Under the pieces are notes generated by a model. That model worked only from the letters and a program-made list of their open reading frames with translations. It was not told where the DNA came from and did no database searches. This document shows, piece by piece, positions 38,521 through 47,184 of a stretch of 64,000 nt of DNA. Position 1 is the first letter of the stretch. Each line of letters opens with the position of its first letter. The stretch is from Terrabacter aerolatus. GTDB taxonomy: Bacteria > Actinomycetota > Actinomycetes > Actinomycetales > Dermatophilaceae. The stretch is taken from NCBI RefSeq assembly GCF_007991735.1, contig NZ_BJYX01000001.1, positions 62,001 to 126,000 on the forward strand, written 5' to 3'. Position numbers and translations under genes: made by a program.

Positions 38521-38724
38521 TCAGAGCGGGCGAACCGCGTCAGCCTGGGGACCCTTGGGACCCTGGGTGACCTCGAACTCGACTCGCTGCGCCTCTTCCA
38601 GCGAACGGTAGCCGTTCGACTGGATGGCCGAGTAGTGGACGAAAACGTCGGGGCCGCCGCCGTCCTGGGCGATGAAGCCAAAGCCCTTCTCGGCGTTGAA
38701 CCACTTGACGGTGCCCTGTGCCAT
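38521..38724 (-). CDS. Cold-shock protein (CspA family)
   Basis: 67 residues. RNP1 (KGFGFIAQ) and RNP2 (VFVHYSAI) lie in the OB-fold cold-shock domain starting [18 protein letters not shown]. It binds single-stranded RNA and acts as an RNA chaperone. GAAGGAAGAG lies upstream of the ATG. A gene-free leader of up to ~220 bases separates it from folP, which could fit a long regulatory 5' UTR as in other csp genes. Confidence 0.96.
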   Translation of the reverse strand: MAQGTVKWFNAEKGFGFIAQDGGGPDVFVHYSAIQSNGYRSLEEAQRVEFEVTQGPKGPQADAVRPL

Positions 38725-38951
38725 ACGGGTAACTCTTCCTTCTTTAGCGTGTGGAACGACGCACCTCGCGCATCCCAAGCTGCCGCCTTGACTCCATGGG
38801 ACGGGCGAACCCGCCGCTGTCGAAAAGAAATCCCGCCACCATTGCGGATGACGGGCACCTGCTCGACTTCGAGGAACTGCAACTGCAACCGCGACGAACC
38901 TAGCAGAATACCGCGCGGTCAGCCTGTCGGATGACACCAGATTTTGGTCGT
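38725..38951 (-). other. csp leader and folP 3' spacer
   Basis: 227 bases without a gene, richer in A/T than the surroundings (AGAAAAGAAATC-type stretches read on either strand). Probably carries the csp promoter and an extended leader; no folded element could be assigned by eye. Confidence 0.45.
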
Positions 38952-39950
38952 TCAGGAAGCGTTGGCCGCGTCGTCACGCCGAGTGCCTCGCAGGGCGAGC
39001 CGCGGCGGTCGGTCACCACGGATCGTGGCCACCATGTCGACCACCCTGCGGGTCGCGCGGACGTCGTGAGCGCGGAAGACCGTCGCCCCGAGCCAGGCCG
39101 CGACGGCGGTGGCCGCCAGCGACCCCTCGAGCCGCTCCTCGGCAGGCAGGTCGAGCGACTCTCCGACGAAGTCCTTGCGTGACATCGCCTGCAGCACAGG
39201 GTAGTTCAGGGCCACGACGTCGGCCGTGTGCCGGAGCACCTCGAGCGAGTGCGCCGTCGTCTTGCCGAAGTCGAGCGTGGGGTCCACGAGGATGCGTTCA
39301 CGAGGTATGCCGGCCCGCTCGGCCGCGCGGGCACCGTCGGCCAGGGTGCGAACGACGTCCCGGACGACGTCGAGGGGGTCGTCGCCGTACGTGACGTCCA
39401 CCGGGTCGGTGCGGGGCGGGAGACCGCCGGTGTGCGAGATGACGTAGCCGGCGCCGATGCCCGCGGCCACGTGGACGAGGTCGCGGTCGTGGCCGGCCCA
39501 GGTGTCGTTGACGAGGTCGACGACACCGTCGGCCTCGCGCGCCACCTCCGAGCGCCACGTGTCGAGGCTCAGCAGGACGTCGGGGTGCTCGGATCTCGCC
39601 CACTGTAGGAAGGGGACGACCCTCCGGATCTCCTCGTCGGCGTCGACCACCTCACCTTCCTGACCGGCCCGCACGCCGCCGACGTCGACGAGGTCGGCGC
39701 CGAGCTCGACCGCGCCGACGAAGGCCGCCTTGGCCGACTCGAGGTCGGCGTGCCGGTTGCCGCTGAAGAAGGAGTCCCGGGTCCGGTTGACGATCGCCAT
39801 GACCGCCGGCGACCCGGCGTCGAATCGCTTGCCGCGCAGGACGAGTGGGCTCGCCGACGAGAGCTGGACCGCAGCGATCCGGCTCAGGATCTCGGCGTTG
39901 TCGGGCACGGCATCCGAGCCGGGAAGTGAGGTCACACTGTCGTCTTTCAC
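38952..39950 (-). CDS. folP: Dihydropteroate synthase-like protein (FolP2-type)
   Basis: 332 residues from a GTG at 39950; a TTG at 39962 is an alternative and neither has a strong ribosome site. The TIM-barrel motifs are [17 protein letters not shown] (in place of NVTPDSFSDGG), [25 protein letters not shown] and [20 protein letters not shown]. Classic DHPS joins p-aminobenzoate to the pterin pyrophosphate in folate synthesis. The VNRTRDSFF form and lack of neighbouring fol genes match the mycobacterial FolP2 paralogue, whose DHPS activity is doubtful. Confidence 0.85.
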   Translation of the reverse strand: MKDDSVTSLPGSDAVPDNAEILSRIAAVQLSSASPLVLRGKRFDAGSPAVMAIVNRTRDSFFSGNRHADLESAKAAFVGAVELGADLVDVGGVRAGQEGEVVDADEEIRRVVPFLQWARSEHPDVLLSLDTWRSEVAREADGVVDLVNDTWAGHDRDLVHVAAGIGAGYVISHTGGLPPRTDPVDVTYGDDPLDVVRDVVRTLADGARAAERAGIPRERILVDPTLDFGKTTAHSLEVLRHTADVVALNYPVLQAMSRKDFVGESLDLPAEERLEGSLAATAVAAWLGATVFRAHDVRATRRVVDMVATIRGDRPPRLALRGTRRDDAANAS

Positions 39951-40152
39951 GCGGTTGGTCAAAGGTCAACGGTGCACCGAGCATGGTTGCGCAACTGTTA
40001 CCATTGTGGGGCAGACGTCACCCCCGGCCCGGCCACGCTCCCGGCCTGGTCGCGGGTGGTCCGCCGGTCCTGATCGTCCCGCAATGACGGTCGACCACCG
40101 AGCCCCTTCGACGCGTTGTCAGGGCTCAGCCAGAAGGAAACTGAATACAGCA

Positions 40153-40263
40153 ATGTCGTACATCGTGTCGTTCTTCGCGGCCATGAACCGTCCGTCCACG
40201 TCCATGCCGGTCGGTCAGTACAACTCCAGCACGACGTTCGAGGAGAGGCTCGGCCTGCTCTGA
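40153..40263 (+). CDS. Possible 36-residue peptide
   Basis: ATG at 40153 with AGAAGGA about twelve bases upstream; the product has a hydrophobic N-terminus (MSYIVSFFAAMNRP) and a polar end (TTFEERLGLL). A hairpin followed by CCCCTTTTTT at 40316-40348 lies just downstream on the same strand, which argues that a transcript passes through here. I do not recognise the peptide; a non-coding RNA is the alternative. Confidence 0.4.
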   Translation: MSYIVSFFAAMNRPSTSMPVGQYNSSTTFEERLGLL

Positions 40264-40305
40264 GAGGACGTCTGCACGCTGAGCTCACCGTCGAGGTCAG
40301 CGCTC

Positions 40306-40348
40306 GAGAACAAAAGGGACTCCGGATCTCCGGGGCCCCTTTTTTCGT
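40306..40348 (+). terminator. Intrinsic terminator with T-tract
   Basis: AAAAGGGACTCCGG can fold with CCGGGGCCCCTTTT with a few mismatches and ends in six T residues, the clearest T-tract in the window. It follows the 36-codon ORF on the plus strand. Confidence 0.75.
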
Positions 40349-40414
40349 GCCCGGACGTCTGCATCCCGACTGCGCCGGCTGCTTCGAGGGCGCTCCGCGC
40401 CCTCGGGGCGATGG

Positions 40415-40502
40415 CGGAGGGCGTGGGATTCGAACCCACGATGGGCTATGAACCCATAGCGGTTTTCAAGACCGCCGCACTCGGCCACTATGCGAGCCCT
40501 CC
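40415..40502 (-). tRNA. tRNA-Ser (anticodon TGA)
   Basis: An 88-nt type II tRNA: acceptor GGAGGGC paired with GCCCTCC, discriminator G, anticodon loop CTTGAAA giving TGA (reads UCA and other UCN), long variable arm and T-loop GGTTCGAATCC. A GC-rich hairpin (40385-40406) follows its 3' end. Confidence 0.96.
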
Positions 40503-40587
40503 AGTGTCCGCGGAAGTCTATCCGCGGCCGGCCCCACCGTCCGAATCACGCGAGCCGCCGGCCATGACCTGCCAGGTGGTGCGCGTC

Positions 40588-40635
40588 ATGGTCCTGCGTC
40601 CAGTGGGGTCAGGACGCCACCAGACGCAGGACCAT
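40588..40635 (-). terminator. cysE 3' hairpin
   Basis: ATGGTCCTGCGTC at 40588 pairs with GACGCAGGACCAT ending at 40635, with a near-complementary inner stem. It lies about 50 bases after the cysE stop on the minus strand. Confidence 0.65.
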
Positions 40636-40682
40636 CTGCAGGACGACGCTCCACTCGCCGGAGGCCGGCTCGCGGAGGCAGG

Positions 40683-41396
40683 TCAGATGTAGATGGCGGG
40701 GTCGAGCCACTGGTTGGTGGCGTCGCGCTTCGGGAAGCGGATGACGGCCGGGATACCGGTCGCCACCGCGCCGGCCGGAACGTCCTTGACGACAACGGAG
40801 TTCGCGCCGATCTGGACGTCGTCCCCGACGAGGACGGGCCCGAGCACCCGGGCACCGGCGCCGATCGTGACGCGGTTGCCGACCGTCGGGTGGCGCTTGA
40901 CGTGGGCGAGCGAGCGACCACCCAGGGTGACCCCGTGGTAGAGCATGACGTCGTCGCCGACCTCGGCGGTCTCGCCGATGACGACACCCATGCCGTGGTC
41001 GATGAAGAAGCGCCGGCCGAGTCGCGCCGCAGGGTGGATCTCGACGCCGGTGATGGAGCGCGCCAGGGTCGCGAGCACCCGCGCCGGCAGCCGCCCGCCC
41101 GGCTGCTTCCACAGCGCGTGCAGGCCCCGGTGGGCCCACACCGCGTGCAGGCCCGGCGACGTCAGGACGAGCTCGAGGCGGGAGTTCGCAGCCGGGTCCC
41201 GCGCGATGGCACCGTCGACGTCCTCGAGCGCACGGTCGGCGAGCTTGCGCACGAAGCCGAGCGGGCCGGCATACGACCGCTCCTCGGGCGCCAGGCTGGC
41301 AAGCGCACCGGTCTGCGGCACGTCGTCACCGCGCACGAGCGTGAGCGGCTTCTCGGCCGGGCGCGGCTCGGGCTCGATCTGTGGTGCGGTGCTCAT
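40683..41396 (-). CDS. cysE: Serine O-acetyltransferase
   Basis: 237 residues. The C-terminal two thirds is a left-handed beta helix of hexapeptide repeats: [44 protein letters not shown] (read across coils), with the catalytic His/Asp in IDHGMG and GVTLGG. It acetylates serine with acetyl-CoA to give O-acetylserine for CysK. AAGGAG eight bases upstream selects the ATG at 41396 over a GTG two codons earlier. It lies 48 bp downstream of cysK in one operon; the Ile at the extreme C-terminus is the usual CysK-binding residue. Confidence 0.95.
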   Translation of the reverse strand: MSTAPQIEPEPRPAEKPLTLVRGDDVPQTGALASLAPEERSYAGPLGFVRKLADRALEDVDGAIARDPAANSRLELVLTSPGLHAVWAHRGLHALWKQPGGRLPARVLATLARSITGVEIHPAARLGRRFFIDHGMGVVIGETAEVGDDVMLYHGVTLGGRSLAHVKRHPTVGNRVTIGAGARVLGPVLVGDDVQIGANSVVVKDVPAGAVATGIPAVIRFPKRDATNQWLDPAIYI

Positions 41397-41444
41397 GGGC
41401 ACGACTCCTTGGGGACGACGGGGACGCTGAGGACAGAAGGGACG

Positions 41445-42374
41445 TCAGTCGACGAGACCCTCGAAGAGGATCGTCGACAGGTAGCGCTCGCCGAACGAGG
41501 GGATGATGACGACGATCGTCTTGCCCTTGTTCTCCTCGCGCTGGGCGACCTGGACGGCGGCCGCGAGGGCGGCGCCGGAGGACAGTCCGACGAGCAGTCC
41601 CTCCTCGGTGGCGGCGCGACGGGCCCACTTCACCGAGGTCTCGGCGTTGACGTCGATGACCTCGTCGTAGATCTCGGTGTCGAGGATCTCCGGGACGAAG
41701 TTGGCGCCGATGCCCTGGATCTTGTGCGGGCCGGGCTGGCCTCCGTTGAGGATCGCGGACTCCTCGGGCTCGACGGCGATGATCTGCACGCCGGGCTTGC
41801 GGGCCTTGAGCACCTGGCCGATGCCGGTGATGGTGCCGCCGGTGCCGATGCCCGCGACGACGATGTCGACCTGGCCGTCGGTGTCCTTCCAGATCTCCTC
41901 CGCGGTGGTCTTGCGGTGGATCTCCGGGTTGGCGACGTTGGCGAACTGGCGCGCGAGCACCCCGCCACGCTCGGCGGCGATCTCCTCGGCCTTGGCCACG
42001 GCGCCCTTCATGCCGGTCGACGGGTCGGTGAGGACGAGCTCGGCGCCGAAGGCGCGCAGCAGCGCGCGGCGCTCCTTGCTCATCGACTCGGGCATCGTCA
42101 GCACGACCTTGTAGCCGCGGGCCGCGCCGACCATGGCGAGCGCGATGCCGGTGTTGCCCGACGTCGCCTCGACGATCGTGCCGCCGGGCTGGAGGTCCCC
42201 GCTCGCCTCGGCCGCGTCGACGATCGCGACGCCGATGCGGTCCTTGACGGAGTTGGCCGGGTTGTAGAACTCGAGCTTGGCCGCCACGGTCGCGTCGGCG
42301 CCGTCGGTGATCTTGTTGAGGCGCACGAGCGGCGTGTTGCCGATCAGCTGGGTCACGTCGTCGTAGATCGGCAT
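41445..42374 (-). CDS. cysK: Cysteine synthase (O-acetylserine sulfhydrylase)
   Basis: 309 residues, fold type II PLP enzyme. [10 protein letters not shown] begins the protein, the Schiff-base Lys44 lies in [22 protein letters not shown] is the substrate loop and [10 protein letters not shown] holds the PLP phosphate. It makes cysteine from O-acetylserine and sulfide. GAAAGGG upstream of the ATG at 42374. First gene of the cysK-cysE operon. Confidence 0.96.
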   Translation of the reverse strand: MPIYDDVTQLIGNTPLVRLNKITDGADATVAAKLEFYNPANSVKDRIGVAIVDAAEASGDLQPGGTIVEATSGNTGIALAMVGAARGYKVVLTMPESMSKERRALLRAFGAELVLTDPSTGMKGAVAKAEEIAAERGGVLARQFANVANPEIHRKTTAEEIWKDTDGQVDIVVAGIGTGGTITGIGQVLKARKPGVQIIAVEPEESAILNGGQPGPHKIQGIGANFVPEILDTEIYDEVIDVNAETSVKWARRAATEEGLLVGLSSGAALAAAVQVAQREENKGKTIVVIIPSFGERYLSTILFEGLVD

Positions 42375-42422
42375 GTGCGGAAGCCCTTTCGCCGGGGTGC
42401 GGATCGGTCTGGCGACCTGGTC

Positions 42423-42434
42423 GTTGTCGACAAC
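42423..42434. promoter_or_regulatory. Palindrome upstream of cysK
   Basis: Perfect 12-bp palindrome GTTGTCGACAAC about 50 bp upstream of the cysK start codon, adjacent to an AT-rich stretch with the likely promoter. A possible binding site for a sulfur-responsive repressor; the regulator is unknown. Confidence 0.45.
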
Positions 42435-42496
42435 CGGGTCCTCGTTATACATATTCCAACACGTCGTTATCTCGCGCCACCAAGCGCCCATGATCC

Positions 42497-42527
42497 GGTA
42501 TGCCGGGTGGCCAGGACGTGGCATACC
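42497..42527. repeat. REP-like palindrome
   Basis: Arms GGTATGCC (42497-42504) and GGCATACC (42520-42527). Its centre, GGGTGGCCAGGACGT, is almost identical to the centre of the element at 50100-50132. Confidence 0.75.
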
Positions 42528-42654
42528 CGATCTCCCGGCGTGGCCGGGTCGAGTCGGCCGCCGGTGCGGCACGGCGGACGAGGCGCCGCCGGAGGGTGCC
42601 GGAACGAAGGGGACGGAACGGGACGAGCGTCACGGCGCGACGGCCGTCACATTC

Positions 42655-42671
42655 ACTAAGCGCTTGCTAAC
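42655..42671. promoter_or_regulatory. Probable TetR-family operator
   Basis: ACTAAGCGCTTGCTAAC lies about 20-35 bases before the start of the Fe-S oxidoreductase gene. The AAGCGCTT core with CTAA flanks resembles operators of TetR/AcrR repressors that control fatty-acid catabolism in several bacteria. The assignment is by pattern only. Confidence 0.5.
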
Positions 42672-42691
42672 TCGTCAGTAGACTCCCCGGC

Positions 42692-45040
42692 ATGAGTGCG
42701 CTCCAGATCGTCGCCGTCGTCGTCTGCCTCGGCGTCACAGCCGTCGCCGTCGCCCTGCTCGTCAAGACGGTCAACCACTTCCTCGCCACGTTCCGGCTCG
42801 GGCAGCCCGAGGACCGCGGTGACGACAAGGGAGCCCGCACCCGCACCCTGCTGCGCGAGTTCCTCGGCCACACCCGCATGTCGCGGCTGCCCGTCGTCGC
42901 CATCGCCCACTGGTTCACGATGGTCAGCTTCGGCATCCTCTTCTTCACCCTGCTCAACGCGTTCGGCCAGCTCTTCTCGCCGGAGTTCGCGCTGCCGGTC
43001 ATCGGGCACTTCTTCCTCTACGAGTGGGTGACCGACTTCTTCGCCTTCGCGGGCTTCATCAGCATCGTCGTGCTCATGGCGATCCGCCAGAAGAACCACC
43101 CGCGCTCGGCCGCGGGTGAGGACGGGCGCCGCAGCCGCTTCTTCGGCTCCACGTGGTGGCAGGCCTACTACGTCGAGCTGACGATCCTCGGCGTCACCCT
43201 GTGCATCGGCCTGCTCCGCGCCCTCGAGTGGACCCTCGCTCGCGAGACCGGCACCGGCATGGACAACGCCCTGCACTTCCCGCTGACCGGCTGGATCGGC
43301 AACTTCTTCACCGGCCTGTCGGTCGGCGCGATCGAGAACCTCATCGTGATCATCGCCGCGATCAAGATCCTCATCTCCTTCGCCTGGATGATCACCATCG
43401 CCCTGCAGCCGACGATGGGCGTGGCCTGGCACCGCTTCCTCGCCTTCTTCAACATCTTCTTCAAGCGCCACGCCGACGGCCGCACCAGCCTCGGCGAGCT
43501 CCAGCCGATCCGGGTCGACGGCAAGCCCCTCGACTTCGAGAACGTCGACGAGCTCGACGAGGACGCCGCGCTCGGCGTCGGCAAGGTCGAGGACTTCACG
43601 TGGAAGGGCCTGCTCGACTTCACGACCTGCACCGAGTGCGGCCGCTGCCAGAGCCAGTGCCCGGCCTGGAACACCGACAAGCCCCTCTCCCCCAAGCTGC
43701 TCGTCATGACGCTGCGCGACCACGCGCACGCCAAGTCCCCGTGGCTGCTCGCCTCCGAGGAGGTGCGGGCCGGAGGCATCGAGTCGGCAGACGGCTTCAG
43801 CGACGCCACGAAGGGCGCCGTCGCCACCGAGCAGCTCGTCGGCGAGACCGGCTACGACATCCGCCACCCGCTCACGGCGTACAACCCCCACGGACCCGAC
43901 GCCGTCATCGACGAGGACGTCCTCTGGTCGTGCACGACGTGCGGCGCCTGCGTCGAGCAGTGCCCCGTCGACATCGAGCACGTCGACGCCATCGTCGACA
44001 TGCGCCGCTACAAGAACCTCATCGAGTCGGCCTTCCCCGCCGAGCTCAACGGCCTCTTCAAGAACCTCGAGAAGAACAGCAACCCGTGGGGCCTCGCGCC
44101 GCGGCTGCGGATGGACTGGGCCAAGGACCTCCCCTTCGAGGTCAAGCAGGTCGGCCAGGACGTCGAGAGCCTCGACGAGGTCGACTACCTCTTCTGGGTC
44201 GGCTGCGCCGGTGCCTACGAGGACCGAGCCAAGAAGACGACCCGCGCCGTCGCCGAGCTGCTCGACACCGCCGGCGTCTCCTTCGCGGTGCTCGGGGACG
44301 GCGAGGCCTGCACCGGCGACTCGGCCCGCCGAGCCGGCAACGAGTTCCTCTTCCAGATGCTCGCCCAGCAGAACGTCGAGACGCTCAACGAGGTCGGCGC
44401 GACGAAGATCGTCGTCACCTGTGCGCACTGCTTCAACACGATCAAGAACGAGTACCCCCAGCTCGGCGGCCAGTACGAGGTGCTGCACCACACGCAGCTG
44501 CTCAACCGCCTCGTCCGCGAGAAGCGCCTGACGCCGGTGGCCCGCCCGGGTGACGCCTCGTCCGCCGGCACGCTGACCGGAGCCGCCTCGACCGGCGCCA
44601 AGGTGACCTACCACGACCCGTGCTACCTCGGCCGGCACAACCAGGTCTACGCCCCGCCGCGCGAGCTGCTCCAGATCCTGCCCGGCGTCGAGTACGCCGA
44701 GATGGAGCGCAGCAAGGAGAAGTCGTTCTGCTGCGGCGCCGGTGGCGCCCGCATGTGGATGGAGGAGAAGCTCGGCACGCGGATCAACACGAACCGCACC
44801 GAGGAGGCCCTGGCGACGGGCGCCGAGCGCATCGCCGTCGGCTGCCCCTTCTGCAAGGTGATGCTCTCCGACGGCCTCAACGCCGCCATCCAGGACGGCA
44901 AGGCCACCGACGCCGTCGAGGTGGTCGACGTCGCGCAGATGCTCCTCGCCGCGGTCCGACGCGGAGACGGCGGCGGCGAGCCGGACGAGGCACAGACGCC
45001 CGAGCCCCAGCCCGACCCCGAGCCCACGCCGGTCGGCTGA
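42692..45040 (+). CDS. Membrane (Fe-S) oxidoreductase, heterodisulfide-reductase/GlpC type
   Basis: 782 residues. Five to six N-terminal membrane helices (residues 1-260) form a NarI-like cytochrome b-type domain (AHWFTMVSFGILFFTLLNAF with possible haem His). Then come two 4Fe-4S clusters, CTECGRCQSQCPA (~311) and CTTCGACVEQCPV (~414), and two CCG cysteine domains (CAHCFNT ... HDPCYLGR; CCGAGG ... CPFCKVM). Proteins like this take electrons from acyl-CoA or lactate oxidation into the quinone pool. The Pro/Glu-rich tail is disordered. A TetR-like operator overlaps its promoter. Confidence 0.88.
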   Translation: MSALQIVAVVVCLGVTAVAVALLVKTVNHFLATFRLGQPEDRGDDKGARTRTLLREFLGHTRMSRLPVVAIAHWFTMVSFGILFFTLLNAFGQLFSPEFALPVIGHFFLYEWVTDFFAFAGFISIVVLMAIRQKNHPRSAAGEDGRRSRFFGSTWWQAYYVELTILGVTLCIGLLRALEWTLARETGTGMDNALHFPLTGWIGNFFTGLSVGAIENLIVIIAAIKILISFAWMITIALQPTMGVAWHRFLAFFNIFFKRHADGRTSLGELQPIRVDGKPLDFENVDELDEDAALGVGKVEDFTWKGLLDFTTCTECGRCQSQCPAWNTDKPLSPKLLVMTLRDHAHAKSPWLLASEEVRAGGIESADGFSDATKGAVATEQLVGETGYDIRHPLTAYNPHGPDAVIDEDVLWSCTTCGACVEQCPVDIEHVDAIVDMRRYKNLIESAFPAELNGLFKNLEKNSNPWGLAPRLRMDWAKDLPFEVKQVGQDVESLDEVDYLFWVGCAGAYEDRAKKTTRAVAELLDTAGVSFAVLGDGEACTGDSARRAGNEFLFQMLAQQNVETLNEVGATKIVVTCAHCFNTIKNEYPQLGGQYEVLHHTQLLNRLVREKRLTPVARPGDASSAGTLTGAASTGAKVTYHDPCYLGRHNQVYAPPRELLQILPGVEYAEMERSKEKSFCCGAGGARMWMEEKLGTRINTNRTEEALATGAERIAVGCPFCKVMLSDGLNAAIQDGKATDAVEVVDVAQMLLAAVRRGDGGGEPDEAQTPEPQPDPEPTPVG

Positions 45041-45074
45041 GCCCGGCGGACGGCATACGTCCTCTCCGCAGTGA

Positions 45075-45106
45075 CGAAGGCCCCCTCCCACGGGAGGGGG
45101 CCTTCG
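45075..45106. terminator. Terminator after Fe-S oxidoreductase
   Basis: A perfect 15-bp stem (45075-45089 with 45092-45106, 2-nt loop) rich in C and G, 34 bases after the stop codon. Confidence 0.85.
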
Positions 45107-45140
45107 GCGTGCCCGGTGACGACACCGTCGCCGCCGAACC

Positions 45141-45156
45141 GTGGGAACGCTCTCAC
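45141..45156. promoter_or_regulatory. LacI-family (CebR-like) operator
   Basis: GTGGGAACGCTCTCAC is a 16-bp near-palindrome with the central CG and GGGA/TC-C halves typical of actinobacterial LacI repressors of the CebR type (TGGGAGCGCTCCCA). It lies about 45 bases before the start of the beta-helix protein gene. Confidence 0.6.
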
Positions 45157-45197
45157 AAACTCTTGCCCAACCCCCCGCGACGGTGAAGGGTGAGCCC

Positions 45198-47105
45198 ATG
45201 ACTCAACGACGAGATCGACGTGGGTGGCCCTCCCGCGGGCTCCACCGACTGGCCCTCGCGGCCCTGGCCGTCGCCACCGCGGCCGTCCCGACCATTGCCG
45301 TCGCCGGGGCCGGAGCGACCCCCGCGCCTTCGTCCGCCGTGGCCGCGGCCCCAGCCGCCCCCGACCTCGGGCCGGGCACCCTCGTGCTCGACCCGTCCAT
45401 GTCCACCGCCGACATCCAGGCCAAGGTGGACGCCGTCGCCGCCGCACAGGTGTCCAACGAGATGGGTCCGGAACGCCACGCGATCCTCTTCAAGCCCGGC
45501 ACCTACGGCACCGCCGACAAGCCGCTCAACTTCCAGGTCGGCTACTACACCGAGGTCGCCGGCCTCGGCCAGAACCCGGGCGACGTCGTCATCAACGGTT
45601 CGGTCTACGTGCGCAACCAGTGCAGCGCGACAGGGAACTGCATCGCGCTCAACAACTTCTGGCGATCGCTGTCCAACCTCACCGTCAACGTCACCACCCC
45701 CGGCTTCGGCTGCTACAGCGGCCAGTTCTGGGCCGTCTCGCAGGCCGCGCCGCTGCGCCGCGTCCACGTCAAGGGCCAGACGACCCTCATGGACTACTGC
45801 ACCGGGCCGTCCTTCGCCAGCGGCGGGTTCATCGCCGACTCGAGGTTCGACGGGGTCGTCATCAACGGCTCGCAGCAGCAGTTCTTCACCCGCAACAGCT
45901 CCTTGGGCAGCTGGACCAACGGGGTCTGGAACCAGGTCTTCTCCGGCACCGAGGGCGCTCCGGCCGAGTGCTTCCCGGGCGTGGCCAACGGCTGCGGGCC
46001 CTACACGACCGTCGACACGACGTCGGTGAGCCGTGAGAAGCCCTACCTCTACGTCGACGCCTCGGGCGCCTACCGCGTCTTCGTGCCGGCGGCCGCGACC
46101 GACTCGCGCGGCGTCTCGTGGGCGTCCGGGTCGACTCCCGGCCGCTCGATCGGCATCGGCGACTTCTACGTGGCCAGGCCGTCGGACTCGGCGCAGGCGA
46201 TCAACCGCGAGCTCGCCCGCGGTCGCAACCTGCTCCTGACCCCCGGCGTCTACCACCTCGACCAGACCCTCAAGGTCAAGCGGGCCGACACCGTCGTGCT
46301 CGGGCTCGGTCTTGCCAGCCTCACGCCGACCAACGGACAGGTCGCGATGAGTGTCGCCGACGTGCCGGGCGTCGACATCGCCGGCATCACCTTCGACGCC
46401 GGGCCCGTCAGCTCGCCGGTCCTGCTCCGGATCGGGAACCAGCGGGCTGCCGGGACGCCGGCCGCGAGCCGGGCGGGCTGGAGCAGCGCCGCCGACCCCA
46501 CTGGACTGCAGGACGTCTTCTTCCGCATCGGCGGCCCGTACGTCGGCAAGGCGACCGTCAGCCTCGAGGTCAACAGCGACCACGTCGTGCTCGACGACAT
46601 CTGGGCGTGGCGCGCCGACCACGGCAACGGCGTCGGGTGGACGAGCAACACCGCCGACACCGGTCTCGTCGTCAACGGAGACCACGTCACGGCCACGGGC
46701 CTGTTCGTCGAGCACTACCAGAAGGCCGAGGTCATCTGGAACGGTGAGCACGGGTCGGTGACCTTCTTCCAGAACGAGCTGCCCTACGACCCGCCGAGCC
46801 AGGCCGCCTGGATGTCGGCTCCCGGGCACGAGGGCTACCCGGCCCTGCTCGTCGGGCCCGGCGTGAAGAGCTTCTCGGGGTCCGGGATGGGCTCCTACAG
46901 CTTCTTCAACCAGGGCGTCGACGTCTTCGCCGCCAACGCCTTCGAGGTGCCCATGACACCCGGGGTGCACCTGCACGACCTGCTGACGATCTTCCTCGAC
47001 CCGTCCACCGGCAAGGGCGGCATCCGCAACGTCGTCAACGGCGTCGGCGGCTCGTCGACGACCGCCAACCCGGACGTGCCCGTCACCGTCGTCGACTACC
47101 CCTGA
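45198..47105 (+). CDS. Secreted right-handed beta-helix protein
   Basis: 635 residues. The start at ATG 45198 has GAAGGGTGA upstream. A signal peptide (RRDRRGWPSRGLHRLALAAL, then a hydrophobic core ending near Ala35-40) exports it. The body holds repeated short strands (VVINGSVYVRN; LNNFWRSLSNLTVNV; SGGFIADSRFDGVVINGS) typical of pectate-lyase/GH55-like parallel beta helices. Homologues in streptomycetes are often labelled 'adenylyl cyclase', which nothing in this sequence supports. The LacI-type operator suggests induction by an oligosaccharide, so a polysaccharide-active enzyme or binding protein is likely. Confidence 0.75.
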   Translation: MTQRRDRRGWPSRGLHRLALAALAVATAAVPTIAVAGAGATPAPSSAVAAAPAAPDLGPGTLVLDPSMSTADIQAKVDAVAAAQVSNEMGPERHAILFKPGTYGTADKPLNFQVGYYTEVAGLGQNPGDVVINGSVYVRNQCSATGNCIALNNFWRSLSNLTVNVTTPGFGCYSGQFWAVSQAAPLRRVHVKGQTTLMDYCTGPSFASGGFIADSRFDGVVINGSQQQFFTRNSSLGSWTNGVWNQVFSGTEGAPAECFPGVANGCGPYTTVDTTSVSREKPYLYVDASGAYRVFVPAAATDSRGVSWASGSTPGRSIGIGDFYVARPSDSAQAINRELARGRNLLLTPGVYHLDQTLKVKRADTVVLGLGLASLTPTNGQVAMSVADVPGVDIAGITFDAGPVSSPVLLRIGNQRAAGTPAASRAGWSSAADPTGLQDVFFRIGGPYVGKATVSLEVNSDHVVLDDIWAWRADHGNGVGWTSNTADTGLVVNGDHVTATGLFVEHYQKAEVIWNGEHGSVTFFQNELPYDPPSQAAWMSAPGHEGYPALLVGPGVKSFSGSGMGSYSFFNQGVDVFAANAFEVPMTPGVHLHDLLTIFLDPSTGKGGIRNVVNGVGGSSTTANPDVPVTVVDYP

Positions 47106-47184
47106 GCACGACACCTCCCGGCCCGACGGTCGTATGCCGTCGGGCCGGGAGGCACGGCGCCGCGCGGCCCCGTAGGGTGAGCCG

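Larger units (their letters stand above)
42375..42691. other. Divergent spacer cysK / Fe-S oxidoreductase
   Basis: 317 bases with promoters for both directions. It holds a perfect 12-bp palindrome GTTGTCGACAAC (42423-42434), two direct CGTTAT boxes about 25 bp apart (near 42443 and 42466) in an AT-rich patch, a REP-like palindrome, and a TetR-like operator; the last two are listed separately. Confidence 0.6.

Noticed and set aside
45141-45197. Upstream start for the beta-helix protein
   Set aside because: It would put the LacI-type operator inside the coding region and spoil the signal peptide; the ATG at 45198 has a good ribosome site.
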